The notes beneath the pieces were generated by a model. The model was not told the DNA's origin and made no database searches. It was given only the letters and a program-made list of their open reading frames with translations. A DNA stretch of 64,000 nucleotides. It comes from Phytohabitans suffuscus (GTDB lineage Bacteria > Actinomycetota > Actinomycetes > Mycobacteriales > Micromonosporaceae). Below are positions 52,004 through 60,550 of this stretch, one piece after another. Each line of letters starts with the position of its first letter. Position 1 is the stretch's first letter. Position numbers and translations under genes: made by a program. The stretch spans positions 9,858,320 to 9,922,319 of the forward strand of contig NZ_AP022871.1 in assembly GCF_011764565.1 (NCBI RefSeq), given 5' to 3'.

Positions 52004-52641
52004 GTCGCCACCTCGCCCGCGCCGGCGAGCAGCGCCCGGACGGCTTCCTCCCAGGAGGTCAACCCGTGCCGGGCCCGGTAGTCCGCGAGCCGGGCGAGCA
52101 GGTCGTGGTCGAGCCGGATCCAGCCGGTGTGCGGGAAGTGCGCCGAGATCATCCGGCGCCACACCGCGACCGGCAGGTCGTACCGCGCCTCGCAGTCCCA
52201 CGGCACGTGGTCGACCGCGAAGCCGGTGCCGCCGCGGTGGAAGACCGTGCCGGAGAAGAGCAGGTCGAGCGGGACGGTACCGTCGCCGAGCGCGTGCAGG
52301 TAGCGCGACCCGACCACGTCGAAGTCGTACGTGCAGGGCAGCACCAGGTCGGCCTCGGTGGCGCCGGTGAAGCCGGGCACCGTCGTGTCGCACCGCATCC
52401 ACTGGAACGGCCGCAGCGTGTCGGCCCAGCGCTCCGGCGTGCCGAAGAGGCCGAGCAGCGCGTCCTGCTCCGCCGCGTCGTAGGCCCGCCGCCGGGGCGC
52501 GATCCGCACCTGGCAGCGCAGGACGATCGCGTGCACCGGCCGCCCGGTCAGCTCCTCGATCCGGATCCGTGCGGTCAGCTGCGGCGCGGCCGCGTACGGC
52601 TCGGCGAACACGTCGAGCACGCCGAACCGGTAGCCGCTCAC
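52000..52641 (-). CDS. DUF6084-type protein of hydrogenase clusters, function unknown
   Basis: 213 residues from the GTG at 52641 (VSGYRFGVLDVFAEPYAAAPQ). A beta-sandwich-like N-terminal part (LTARIRIEELTGRPVHAIVLRCQVRIAPRRR) precedes WADTLRPFQWMRCDTTVPGF and LPCTYDFDVVGSRYLHAL. The C terminus is helical (WIRLDHDLLARLADYRARHGLTSWEEAVRALL). Proteins of this family accompany group 1h hydrogenases in actinobacteria. It is coupled to the next gene by a GTGA overlap. Confidence 0.78.
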   Translation of the reverse strand: MSGYRFGVLDVFAEPYAAAPQLTARIRIEELTGRPVHAIVLRCQVRIAPRRRAYDAAEQDALLGLFGTPERWADTLRPFQWMRCDTTVPGFTGATEADLVLPCTYDFDVVGSRYLHALGDGTVPLDLLFSGTVFHRGGTGFAVDHVPWDCEARYDLPVAVWRRMISAHFPHTGWIRLDHDLLARLADYRARHGLTSWEEAVRALLAGAGEVAT

Positions 52642-52682
52642 CCACGAGCCCGGCGCCGACCTGCTGCGCGGCGACCCGGCCG

Positions 52683-53366
52683 TCACCGGGGGCCGCGCGG
52701 TGGTCGTGGCCGAGGCTCCCGGCTTCGGGCCGGCACCGGCGGAGCGGGGCGGCTGCGGGCCCCCACCTCGGCGAAGAACGCGTCCATCGCCTCGCGGGCC
52801 TGCTGGCCGCCGTCGAAGCCGCGCCACACCCCGCGGATCCGGCCGACCAGCTCGTAGCAGGCGTCGATCGGCACGAGGTGGCAGGACCCGTCCGAGCGCC
52901 GCACCAGGAGCGCCTCGACGTCGGGCCACGGGAGGGACAGCTCGGGGTTGCGCCGCACGGCGCGCGCCCACGCCCGCAGCGGGAGCGCCGACTCGGTCGC
53001 ACCGGCCGGGCCGGGGTAGAACGCGACCGTCCGGTCCTGCGCCGAGTTGTGGAACAGGAACGCGAGCCCGACCGGGATCTGCAGCTCGTCCCAGGCCCGG
53101 TCGTCCAGCGCCGGCCGCCGCAGCGACAGGTACCGCCGCGGCACGGTCCGGTAGCGCTGCCGCGCGGAACCGTCGGCGAACAGCAGCGCACACGGCTGGC
53201 AGGCGCACAGCAGCGCCCGGCTCTCCAGGTCGACGACGTGCGGGTGCTCGGCGCCGGTGGAGGTCGCGCACATGTCGCAGCGCTCCCCCGCCCGGTGCGC
53301 CGGCCGGGTCCGCACGACGTGCCGCAGCGCGGCCAGCGGGGCCCTCGGGCGGCTACCGGCGGTCAT
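52683..53366 (-). CDS. DUF5947-type protein of hydrogenase clusters, function unknown
   Basis: 227 residues; ATG at 53366 overlaps the NifU-like stop (ATGA). Four cysteines in the N-terminal third (GERCDMCATSTG and LLCACQPCALLF) form two CxxC pairs and could bind zinc, iron or an Fe-S cluster. Later motifs are HNSAQDRTVAFYPGPAGATES, DVEALLVRRSDGSCHLVPIDACYELVGRIR and an acidic-aromatic end EAMDAFFAEVG. The last 25 residues are Pro/Arg-rich and poorly defined. The CxxC pairs suggest a rubredoxin-like or metal-delivery role. Confidence 0.78.
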   Translation of the reverse strand: MTAGSRPRAPLAALRHVVRTRPAHRAGERCDMCATSTGAEHPHVVDLESRALLCACQPCALLFADGSARQRYRTVPRRYLSLRRPALDDRAWDELQIPVGLAFLFHNSAQDRTVAFYPGPAGATESALPLRAWARAVRRNPELSLPWPDVEALLVRRSDGSCHLVPIDACYELVGRIRGVWRGFDGGQQAREAMDAFFAEVGARSRPAPPVPARSREPRPRPPRGPR

Positions 53367-53953
53367 GTCGCGACCGTGCCGCCGGCGCCGGCGGCGGTGC
53401 CCAGCCGGGCGAAGAGCGCGGACACCGGGATCAGCGTCCCGGGAGCCGGGCCGGCGTCGTCGACCTCGATGCGCGTCACCTCCGGGGCGGCCGCCTCGAT
53501 CGCGCCCTCGACGGCGAGCTTGAGCGTGACCGGCGAGGACGGGCAGCCGTCGTGGCCGCTCAGCAGGCGCAGCCGCACGGTGCCGCCGTCGGCGACGTCC
53601 GTCAGCTCGACGTCGCCGCCGTGCGAGCCGAGGTACGGGCGGACCTGGTCGAGGGCGCGCTCCACGCGGGCGCGCACGCTGTGCGGGTGCAGCCCGTGCA
53701 CCAGCAGCAGGCTCGCCACGAGGTCGTCCGCGGCCAGGGCGTCCAGGACCTCGCCGGTCAGCGCGCCGCGCTCGTGCGCCAGCTCCAGCAGCCGCTGGAG
53801 CCCGGCGCCGTACAGGTCGGCGACGGTGCGGACCAGCTCCTCCGCGCGCTCCCGGGCGAGCACGCCGCCGGCTGAGCTGGCGGTCAGGAGGGCGTCGATG
53901 CGTTCACCGGCCGCCCGCCAGTCGGTCGCGGCGGCCTGCCGCACGGCGGCCAT
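53363..53953 (-). CDS. NifU C-terminal (Nfu)-like protein with altered cluster motif
   Basis: 196 residues; the ATG at 53953 shares one base with the hydrogenase large-subunit stop (TGATG). The helical N-terminal part (ELVRTVADLYGAGLQRLLELAHE) precedes an Nfu domain (LDQVRPYLGSHGGDVELTDVADGGTVRLRLLSG). The Nfu CxxC that binds a [4Fe-4S] cluster reads HxxC here (GHDGCPSSPVTLK), so the first Cys is replaced by His. It may still deliver or bind a cluster for the hydrogenase small subunit. Related Nfu-domain proteins sit beside huc/hhy genes in other actinobacteria. Confidence 0.85.
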   Translation of the reverse strand: MAAVRQAAATDWRAAGERIDALLTASSAGGVLARERAEELVRTVADLYGAGLQRLLELAHERGALTGEVLDALAADDLVASLLLVHGLHPHSVRARVERALDQVRPYLGSHGGDVELTDVADGGTVRLRLLSGHDGCPSSPVTLKLAVEGAIEAAAPEVTRIEVDDAGPAPGTLIPVSALFARLGTAAGAGGTVAT

Positions 53954-55740
53954 CAGCTGCCGGCCGACTGGGTCGGTGAGTGCAGCAGGTCCAGCTTCTT
54001 TCCCCCGCCGAGGTACATGTGGACGCCGCAGGGCAGGCACGGGTCGAAGCTGCGGACGGTACGCATGATGTCGATGCCCTTGAAGTGCTCCCGGTCGTTC
54101 TCCTCGAAGATCGGCTGCCCCTGCACCGCGTCCTCGTACGGGCCGGGGGTGCCGAAGCTGTCGCGCGGGCTGGCGTTCCACGGCGTCGGCGGGTACGGGT
54201 GGTAGTTCGCGATCTTGCCGTCGCGGATCACCATGTGGTGCGAGAGCAAGCCGCGCACCGCCTCGGTGAAGCCGCAGCCGATGCCCTCGTCCGGGACCTC
54301 GAAGGTCTCCCACGTCCTGGTGCGGCCGGCGCGGATCTCCGCCAGCGCCTGCTCCGCGAAGTGCACCGCCGAGGCCGCGGCGTACGCCTGGAAGTAGGTG
54401 CGGGCCCGGTTGCGCTCGATCGTGTTGCTCCACCGGGGCACGTGCCACTCCAGCTCGACCGGGCCCTTCAGCGCGGTCTTGGGCAGGTTGATACGCACGC
54501 TGTGGCCGGTGGAGCGCACGTACCCGTTGTCGACCAGGCCGGCCAGCGCGGTCGTCCAGAGCCGGGCCAGCGGGCCGCCGCCGGTGTCGAGCGCCAGGTG
54601 GTCCTGGCCGTCGAACCAGCGCGGCGACATCACCCAGCTGTACCTGCCGTCCAGGTCGCGCTTCTGCGGCCGGGGGTTGGTGTGCTGGTTCCACGGATGC
54701 CGCGGGTCGACCGGGTTGCCGAGCGGGTCGTGGGTCACGAACATCTCCTGCCCGCTCCAGTCGTCGTAGTACGACGAGCCGAGCAGGATCCGGATGCCGA
54801 GGTTGATCGCGACGAGGTCGGTGGTGACGAGCTCGCCGTCGACCACGACGCCCGGGGTCACGAACATCCGGCGGCCCCAGTCGGTCATGTCCTTGTACGC
54901 GAAGTTGCAGTACTCCGGGTCCTGGAACGACCCCCAGCAGCCGAGCAGGATCCGCCGGTCGCCCACCTGCTCGTAGCCGGGCAGCGCCGTGTAGAAGAAG
55001 TCGAACAGGTCGTCGTGCATCGGCACGACCTTCTTCATGAACTCGACGTACCGCATGAGCCGGCTCAGGTAGTCGGTCATCAGCTGGACCGTCGCGACCG
55101 TGCCCACGCCGCCCGGGTACAGCGTGGAGGGGTGCACGTGGCGCCCCTCCATCAGGCAGAACATCTCCCGGGTCATCCGGCTGACCTGCAGCGCCTCGCG
55201 GTAGAACTCGCCGGTGAACGGGTTGAGCGAGCGCATGATGTCGCCGATGCTGCGGTAGCCGTGCTCGCCGGCGTGCGGCGCCTCGGTGCGGTTGGCCCGC
55301 TCGAGCACGCCGGGGTTCGTCTCGGCGACCATCTTCTCGCAGTAGTCGACCCCGACGAGGTTCTCCTGGAAGATGTTGTGGTCGAACATGTACTCGGCGG
55401 CCTCGCCGAGGTTGACGATCCACTCGGCCAGGTGCGGCGGCTTCACGCCGTACGCCATGTTCTGCGCGTAGCACGAGCAGGTGGCGTGGTTGTCGCCGCA
55501 GATCCCGCAGATGCGGCTGGTGATGAAGTGCGCGTCGCGCGGGTCCTTGCCCTTCATGAAGACGGAGTAGCCCCGGAAGATCGAGCTCGTGCTGTGGCAC
55601 TCCGCGACGACCCGCTGCTTGAAGTCGATCTTGGTGTAGATGCCCAGGCTGCCGACGATCCGGGTGATCGGGTCCCAGGCCATCTCCACGAGCTGGCTCG
55701 GGCGCTTGTTCGTGGTTCGCTGACGCTGCGTCGCCGTCAT
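53953..55740 (-). CDS. hhyL: High-affinity [NiFe]-hydrogenase large subunit (group 1h type, HhyL/HucL)
   Basis: 595 residues. The Ni-binding motifs are L1 RICGICGDNHATCS (about residue 77) and L2 SFDPCLPCGVHMYLG near the C terminus. A cleavage site after the His of L2 would remove MYLGGGKKLDLLHSPTQ and the rest of the tail, the work of the protease at 50013. The L1/L2 sequences match the actinobacterial atmospheric H2-oxidising group rather than group 1a-1d uptake enzymes. Substrate H2, electrons to the respiratory chain. It follows the small-subunit gene by 79 bases. Confidence 0.95.
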   Translation of the reverse strand: MTATQRQRTTNKRPSQLVEMAWDPITRIVGSLGIYTKIDFKQRVVAECHSTSSIFRGYSVFMKGKDPRDAHFITSRICGICGDNHATCSCYAQNMAYGVKPPHLAEWIVNLGEAAEYMFDHNIFQENLVGVDYCEKMVAETNPGVLERANRTEAPHAGEHGYRSIGDIMRSLNPFTGEFYREALQVSRMTREMFCLMEGRHVHPSTLYPGGVGTVATVQLMTDYLSRLMRYVEFMKKVVPMHDDLFDFFYTALPGYEQVGDRRILLGCWGSFQDPEYCNFAYKDMTDWGRRMFVTPGVVVDGELVTTDLVAINLGIRILLGSSYYDDWSGQEMFVTHDPLGNPVDPRHPWNQHTNPRPQKRDLDGRYSWVMSPRWFDGQDHLALDTGGGPLARLWTTALAGLVDNGYVRSTGHSVRINLPKTALKGPVELEWHVPRWSNTIERNRARTYFQAYAAASAVHFAEQALAEIRAGRTRTWETFEVPDEGIGCGFTEAVRGLLSHHMVIRDGKIANYHPYPPTPWNASPRDSFGTPGPYEDAVQGQPIFEENDREHFKGIDIMRTVRSFDPCLPCGVHMYLGGGKKLDLLHSPTQSAGS

Positions 55741-55819
55741 GCGCCGCCTCTTTCTCGGACTCGTCTGCTGATGCGGATGCGGACCGTCTCCGCTGGCGCG
55801 GAGTATCTGCTGATGCGGA

Positions 55820-56875
<1,056 letters not shown>

Positions 56876-57074
56876 GCGACCGCCTTTCACGGACGGTACG
56901 GCCCCGCGCGGGGTCGCCTGTCGGTTTGCGAGTGGCCCCACCGTAGACCCGATCCGTGATGCCATATCAGCTTTTCGCGTGATTGCATCTTGATGGGTGG
57001 CCGTGCCGCAAAGCGGGCTCACCCGGTCACAGCGGGCGTACCGTCAGCGCAAACCTGCGACGACGGGGCCCACG

Positions 57075-57404
57075 GTGCACGAATTCGCCATCACACAGAG
57101 TGTCGTCGACGCCGCGTGCGAACGGGCGGCCGGCCGGCGCGTGCGCAGCGTCCGGGTACGGGTCGGCGCGCTCACCGCCGTCGTACCGGAGGCCATGCGC
57201 TTCTGCTTCGACCTGGTCAGCGAGGGCACCTCGCTGGAGGGCGCGCGGCTGGACATCGACCAGCGGCCGGGCATCGGCCTGTGCCGCACCTGCGGGCGGA
57301 CCGTCTCGCTGGACGACCACGTCCTGCTGTGCCACTGCGGCAGCGCCGACCTGGCCGTCGTGTCCGGGCGCGAACTGGAGATCGTCTCGATGGAGGTCGG
57401 CTGA
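57075..57404 (+). CDS. hypA: Hydrogenase nickel-insertion protein HypA
   Basis: 109 residues from the GTG at 57075, so that the protein begins M(V)HEFAITQSVVDAA; His2 and Glu3 are the nickel-binding pair of HypA. The zinc site is CRTCG and CHCGS (about residues 73-93). It delivers Ni to the large subunit with HypB, whose gene starts two bases later. Divergent from hhyS; the intervening 56876-57074 contains TGAT-N5-ATCA (56957-56969) and a CCCCGCGCGGGG dyad near 56909-56921, possible regulator sites. Confidence 0.94.
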   Translation: MHEFAITQSVVDAACERAAGRRVRSVRVRVGALTAVVPEAMRFCFDLVSEGTSLEGARLDIDQRPGIGLCRTCGRTVSLDDHVLLCHCGSADLAVVSGRELEIVSMEVG

Positions 57405-57406
57405 TC

Positions 57407-58114
57407 GTGTGCGTGACATGCGGCTGCGGGCGGCCGGACGGGCCGGCACACCACCACCCGCACGGCCCCCTCACCGAGACGATCACGCTGGAGCAGCGGA
57501 TCCTGGCCAAGAACGACCACCTGGCCGGGCACAACCGCGCCTGGCTCGCCGAGCGCCGGATCACCGCGCTCAACCTGATGAGCTCGCCGGGCTCCGGCAA
57601 GACGACGCTGCTGGAGCGGACCCTGCGGCACTTCCGGGGCCGGCGCCCGGTCGCCGTGGTCGAGGGCGACCAGGAGACCACCCTGGACGCCGACCGCATC
57701 CGCCGCACCGGCTCGCCGGTGATCCAGGTCAACACCGGCGCGGGATGCCACCTCGACGCCGGCATGCTGCACGACGCACTGTCCACTCTCGACCCGCCCG
57801 CCGGCGCGGTGCTCTTCGTGGAGAACGTCGGCAACCTCGTCTGCCCCGCCATGTTCGACCTCGGCGAGGCGGCCAAGGTAGTGATCATCTCGGTCACCGA
57901 AGGCACCGACAAGCCCCTGAAGTACCCGCACATGTTCGCCGCCGCCGACCTCGTCCTGATCAACAAGATCGACCTGCTTCCCTACGTCGACTTCGACACC
58001 GACCGGTGCGCCGAGTACGCCCGCGCGGTCAACCCCACCGTCCGCACCCTGCCGGTCTCCGCGACCGGCGGCGCCGGCATGGACGGCTGGTACGACTGGA
58101 TCGCACCGGCCTGA
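57407..58114 (+). CDS. hypB: Hydrogenase nickel-incorporation GTPase HypB
   Basis: 235 residues, GTG at 57407. The N terminus carries a metal-binding stretch: CVTCGCG followed by HHHPHG. The SIMIBI-class GTPase motifs are P-loop SSPGSGKTTL (about residue 61), the switch regions EGDQETTLDADRI and ENVGNLVCPAMFDLGE, and NKIDLLPY. HypB hydrolyses GTP while loading Ni via HypA. It is followed by a hairpin element at 58226. Confidence 0.96.
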   Translation: MCVTCGCGRPDGPAHHHPHGPLTETITLEQRILAKNDHLAGHNRAWLAERRITALNLMSSPGSGKTTLLERTLRHFRGRRPVAVVEGDQETTLDADRIRRTGSPVIQVNTGAGCHLDAGMLHDALSTLDPPAGAVLFVENVGNLVCPAMFDLGEAAKVVIISVTEGTDKPLKYPHMFAAADLVLINKIDLLPYVDFDTDRCAEYARAVNPTVRTLPVSATGGAGMDGWYDWIAPA

Positions 58115-58225
58115 CCCCACCGCCGCCCAGTCGGTGTCTGTCCACAGTGGTCCTCGGGCCGCGCGGCGGGCGGACAGATCGGCGGGAAACGGCCGCACAC
58201 AAGGCGGACGCGCGCCGGTCGCGCC

Positions 58226-58284
58226 CTCAGCGGTACCAGAGGCACGTTATGCGGGCTCCATAAGGTGCCTCTGGTACCGCTGAG
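58226..58284. repeat. 58-bp perfect-hairpin element, copy 2
   Basis: Arms of 26 bases (CTCAGCGGTACCAGAGGCAC...) pair at 25 positions around a 7-base loop. Compared with copy 1 at 36374-36431, both arms change together (GTACAAG/CTTCTGTAC against GTACCAG/CTCTGGTAC), so pairing is kept. It lies 112 bases after hypB and could end that transcript. The interval 58115-59185 holds this element, a gene remnant, a 17-bp direct repeat and the peptide-cluster promoter, with no intact gene. Confidence 0.82.
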
Positions 58285-58289
58285 CAGAT

Positions 58290-58475
58290 CGGGCGCGACG
58301 CCTGGCGGTGCGGCGGGGCACCGCCCCGGGCGCGGTCACGCTGACCCTCGACGGCACCGGCGAGGCCCAGTTTCCCGGCGACGACGAGCTGGGCGGGCTG
58401 CCCGGCGACCGGTCCGCTTTCGACCCGGCGCTGCTGGAGGACGTGCTGCTCGTGGTCGACTACACAGCCGGGTGA
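58290..58475 (+). pseudogene. C-terminal remnant of an unidentified gene
   Basis: One frame ending at TGA 58473-58475 reads like natural protein (TLTLDGTGEAQFPGDDELG, then SAFDPALLEDVLLVVDYTAG). No start or upstream part is present. The ending DVLLVVDYTA is reminiscent of C-terminal segments of Tc-toxin-like proteins; this is a weak resemblance. It begins directly at the hairpin element, as if the rest had been lost there. Confidence 0.35.
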
Positions 58476-58538
58476 GCGGCCGGGGGTGAGCTCAGCCGGC
58501 GAATGGGAGCGGGGCGGCGATTCGGGAAGTCCAGGCCA

Positions 58539-58572
58539 ATTGGACACCCGGGGTCATTGGACACCTGGGGTC
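58539..58572. repeat. Two tandem 17-bp repeats
   Basis: ATTGGACACCCGGGGTC at 58539-58555 is followed directly by ATTGGACACCTGGGGTC at 58556-58572 (one difference). They mark the start of the A+T-richer stretch before the peptide cluster. They may be operator half-sites or the relic of a mobile-element end. Confidence 0.5.
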
Positions 58573-59096
58573 AGATGTATGGGACCCCGCCACCCCGCCC
58601 GTTAGCGCGCATTCTGTCCCGAAGATCACTCTGTCCCGATAGGACGGAAACAAATCTGCGCATTCTCCCAAACCTGACGTGATAGGGAGTACCGCAGCGT
58701 GGCCCATTAACCCGCAATGCCTATTTGAAATATAGGAGATCTCCCCGGCATCGGCGGGTCTTGCGCTCCGCCGCGCCGCCGTGCACAATCTTGAGATAGG
58801 TCGATGCCGTTCCAGCGACCCCACACAGGCCACCGTTCACGGCCCGTCGTGGTTTTGGGATGGGCCTTTTATTTGCGCGGGCGCGCTATTGGCCACCGAC
58901 CGCTATTGGTGGCTGGTCGCTATTGGCCGACGATTCGGTGAAATCGCGAGAGCACCGTGCCGCATCCGCCACTTCCAGGGGCGTCGCCTACCGGGATAAG
59001 CGGGCCAGGTCACGGCGAAGAAGTTTACGCCGAATGAACAGTCGCACGCGGACGTCAATGTCCGCCACGTACCGGATATCCACGGTCGTCGGAGCC

Positions 59097-59157
59097 TGGA
59101 TACTACGTGATTTTCATGTTACTGTGCCGCCGAACGAGCGATCAGGTGATCGCTCGT
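59097..59157 (+). promoter_or_regulatory. Promoter and 24-bp operator palindrome of the streptolysin S-like cluster
   Basis: TGGATA (59097-59102), a 17-base spacer and TACTGT (59120-59125) form a moderate promoter. A perfect palindrome follows at 59134-59157: 11-bp arms ACGAGCGATCA and TGATCGCTCGT with GG between. It covers the expected start site, a position typical of repressor operators. No regulator gene of the cluster is in the window. Confidence 0.6.
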
Positions 59158-59185
59158 CGTCAATCACGCCATTGGAGGTGAATCC

Positions 59186-59311
59186 ATGCTGAGCTTTTCC
59201 GGCCAGATCGGCACCACGGCCACCGGCGGCCTGACCGTCACGGTCGCCCCGGGCGCCTCGACCACCTGCGGCGGCGGCAACTGCTGCTGCACGAGCTGCT
59301 GCTCCTGGTAG
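59186..59311 (+). CDS. Streptolysin S-like (SagA-type) TOMM precursor peptide 1
   Basis: 41 residues; a perfect GGAGGTGA lies before the ATG at 59186. Leader MLSFSGQIGTTATGGL closely parallels SagA (MLKFTSNIL...): Phe4 and Ile8 form the FxxxB motif bound by the cyclodehydratase. TVAPGA corresponds to the VAPGG cleavage region of SagA. The core STTCGGGNCCCTSCCSW has six Cys and several Ser/Thr, suitable for conversion to thiazoles and (methyl)oxazoles. It is first in a cluster with SagB-, SagC-, SagD- and SagE-like genes. The product is expected to be a small exported modified peptide; its activity is unknown. Confidence 0.9.
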   Translation: MLSFSGQIGTTATGGLTVTVAPGASTTCGGGNCCCTSCCSW

Positions 59312-59312
59312 C

Positions 59313-59415
59313 CCCAGCCAATGGGCTGAACGGCAGCCCCCGGCCAATGGGGCTGAACGGCAGCCCTCAGCCACAGGGCTGAACGGTAGTCGCCAGCCGG
59401 AAGGCTGGACGAGGG
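59313..59415. repeat. Array of four small hairpins between the two precursor genes
   Basis: Units of about 26 bases share GGCTGAACGGCAGCC-like ends and each can fold into a short stem: AGCC-AATG-GGCT, GGCC-AATG-GGCT, AGCC-ACA-GGGCT and CAGCC-GGAA-GGCTG (the last with a GNRA-type loop). They lie in the 117-base spacer between the precursors and may tune mRNA stability or the relative expression of the genes. Confidence 0.7.
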
Positions 59416-59428
59416 AAGGGATCCCGTC

Positions 59429-59554
59429 ATGCTGAGCTTCTCGGGTCAGATCGGCACCACGGCCACCGGCGGCCTGACCGTCACGGTCGCCCCAGGTGCC
59501 TCCACCACCTGCGGCGGCGGCAACTGCTGCTGCTCCAGCTGCTGCTCCTGGTGA
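59429..59554 (+). CDS. Streptolysin S-like (SagA-type) TOMM precursor peptide 2
   Basis: 41 residues, identical to precursor 1 except for Ser in place of Thr at residue 36 (core CGGGNCCCSSCCSW). Most nucleotide differences are silent, showing a recent duplication under protein-level constraint. The ribosome-binding site is weaker (GAGGGAAGGG, spaced about ten bases). After modification the T36S change would turn a methyloxazole into an oxazole, so the two genes could yield a pair of related products. The SagB gene starts 48 bases later. Confidence 0.9.
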   Translation: MLSFSGQIGTTATGGLTVTVAPGASTTCGGGNCCCSSCCSW

Positions 59555-59602
59555 TCCGGCCCCTGCCGGTCATCTACCCGCCCCCGCTCGTATCGGAGTG
59601 AC

Positions 59603-60547
59603 ATGCCCTACCGCCGCACAAGGGAAGAAGTCGAGGAAGCGCTCAAGGACCACGACTACCTCCGGGCGGTCGGCAGCTTCGCGATGCAGCACACCATTGT
59701 GTCCATCTATTCGTCATCCACGGTCGTCCGGACTCCAGACTCTGTCGTGCGAGGCCGATGGGCGACCGGGGATGACGCCTTCGCCGGTGAGGAGCTCCTG
59801 CTCAACTACCGCACCGACAACGCCCGCCTCGGCTTCCAGATGGGCATCGGCCGGTTCTACGAGCCGGACGCGGTCCTGTCCTCGTGCCACGCCGACCTCG
59901 AAGAGGACCTGCGCGACGCCGTCCAGCTGCCCGCCGCCAAGCCGATCCGCACGGGGCTGACCGCCGTGGTCACCGAGCGGCGCAGCACCCGCGCGTTCAC
60001 CGGCGAGCCGGTCTCGATGGCCGACCTCTCGGCGCTGCTGTTCCACTGCCAGGGCGCCACCGGCGGCCTGCCGTACGGCAACCCCGCCGAGCCGCACGGC
60101 GTGATCCGGCTGCGCACCGTGGCGTCCGGCGGCGGCCTGTACCCGGTGACGCTGTACGTGCACGCCTTCAACGTCGCGGGGCTGGCGCCCGGGGCGTACG
60201 AGTACCTGCCCCACGCCCACGGCCTCTCGCCGCTCGCGCCGCATCCGCAGCTGTCGCCGGCGCAGGTGCTGCGCTCCCCCGACCTGGAGGTCGAGCGCAG
60301 CGGGTTCGCCCTCACGTTCGTCTACAACCTCTACGACAACTCGCGCAAGTACGGCGACGGCGGTGTCGTCTTCGGGCTCATCGAGGTGGGCGCGATCCTG
60401 CAGAACCTGCACCTGGCCCGCACCGCGCTCGGCCTGGCCGGCTGCGACCAGGGCGGCTACGACAAGCAGATTATCGAGAAGATGCTCGACCTGGACGGCC
60501 TGACCAGCCACGTCGTGCACGTCACCATGGTCGGGCAGGGAGAGTAG
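59603..60547 (+). CDS. SagB-type FMN-dependent azoline dehydrogenase
   Basis: 314 residues; CGGAGTG precedes the ATG at 59603. The N-terminal arm (AFAGEELLLNYRTDNAR) resembles the SagB/ThcOx N-domain. The nitroreductase fold follows: VTERRSTRAFTGEPVSMADLSALLFHCQG, RTVASGGGLYPVTLYVHAFNV with the FMN-contact SGGGLYP, and HLARTALGLAGCDQGGYDKQI. It oxidises thiazolines and oxazolines, made from Cys and Ser/Thr by the YcaO complex, to aromatic azoles. Location directly after the precursors and before SagC/SagD-like genes fits. Confidence 0.93.
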   Translation: MPYRRTREEVEEALKDHDYLRAVGSFAMQHTIVSIYSSSTVVRTPDSVVRGRWATGDDAFAGEELLLNYRTDNARLGFQMGIGRFYEPDAVLSSCHADLEEDLRDAVQLPAAKPIRTGLTAVVTERRSTRAFTGEPVSMADLSALLFHCQGATGGLPYGNPAEPHGVIRLRTVASGGGLYPVTLYVHAFNVAGLAPGAYEYLPHAHGLSPLAPHPQLSPAQVLRSPDLEVERSGFALTFVYNLYDNSRKYGDGGVVFGLIEVGAILQNLHLARTALGLAGCDQGGYDKQIIEKMLDLDGLTSHVVHVTMVGQGE

Positions 60548-60550
60548 TCG

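Noticed and set aside
58492..58833. Minus-strand open frame of 113 codons in the A+T-richer stretch
   Set aside because: No ribosome-binding site, no recognisable motif, and it runs through the 17-bp tandem repeat; coding potential is not convincing.
59313..59415. CRISPR-like spaced repeats between the precursor genes
   Set aside because: The units are imperfect, contiguous hairpins without regular unique spacers, and no cas genes are present.
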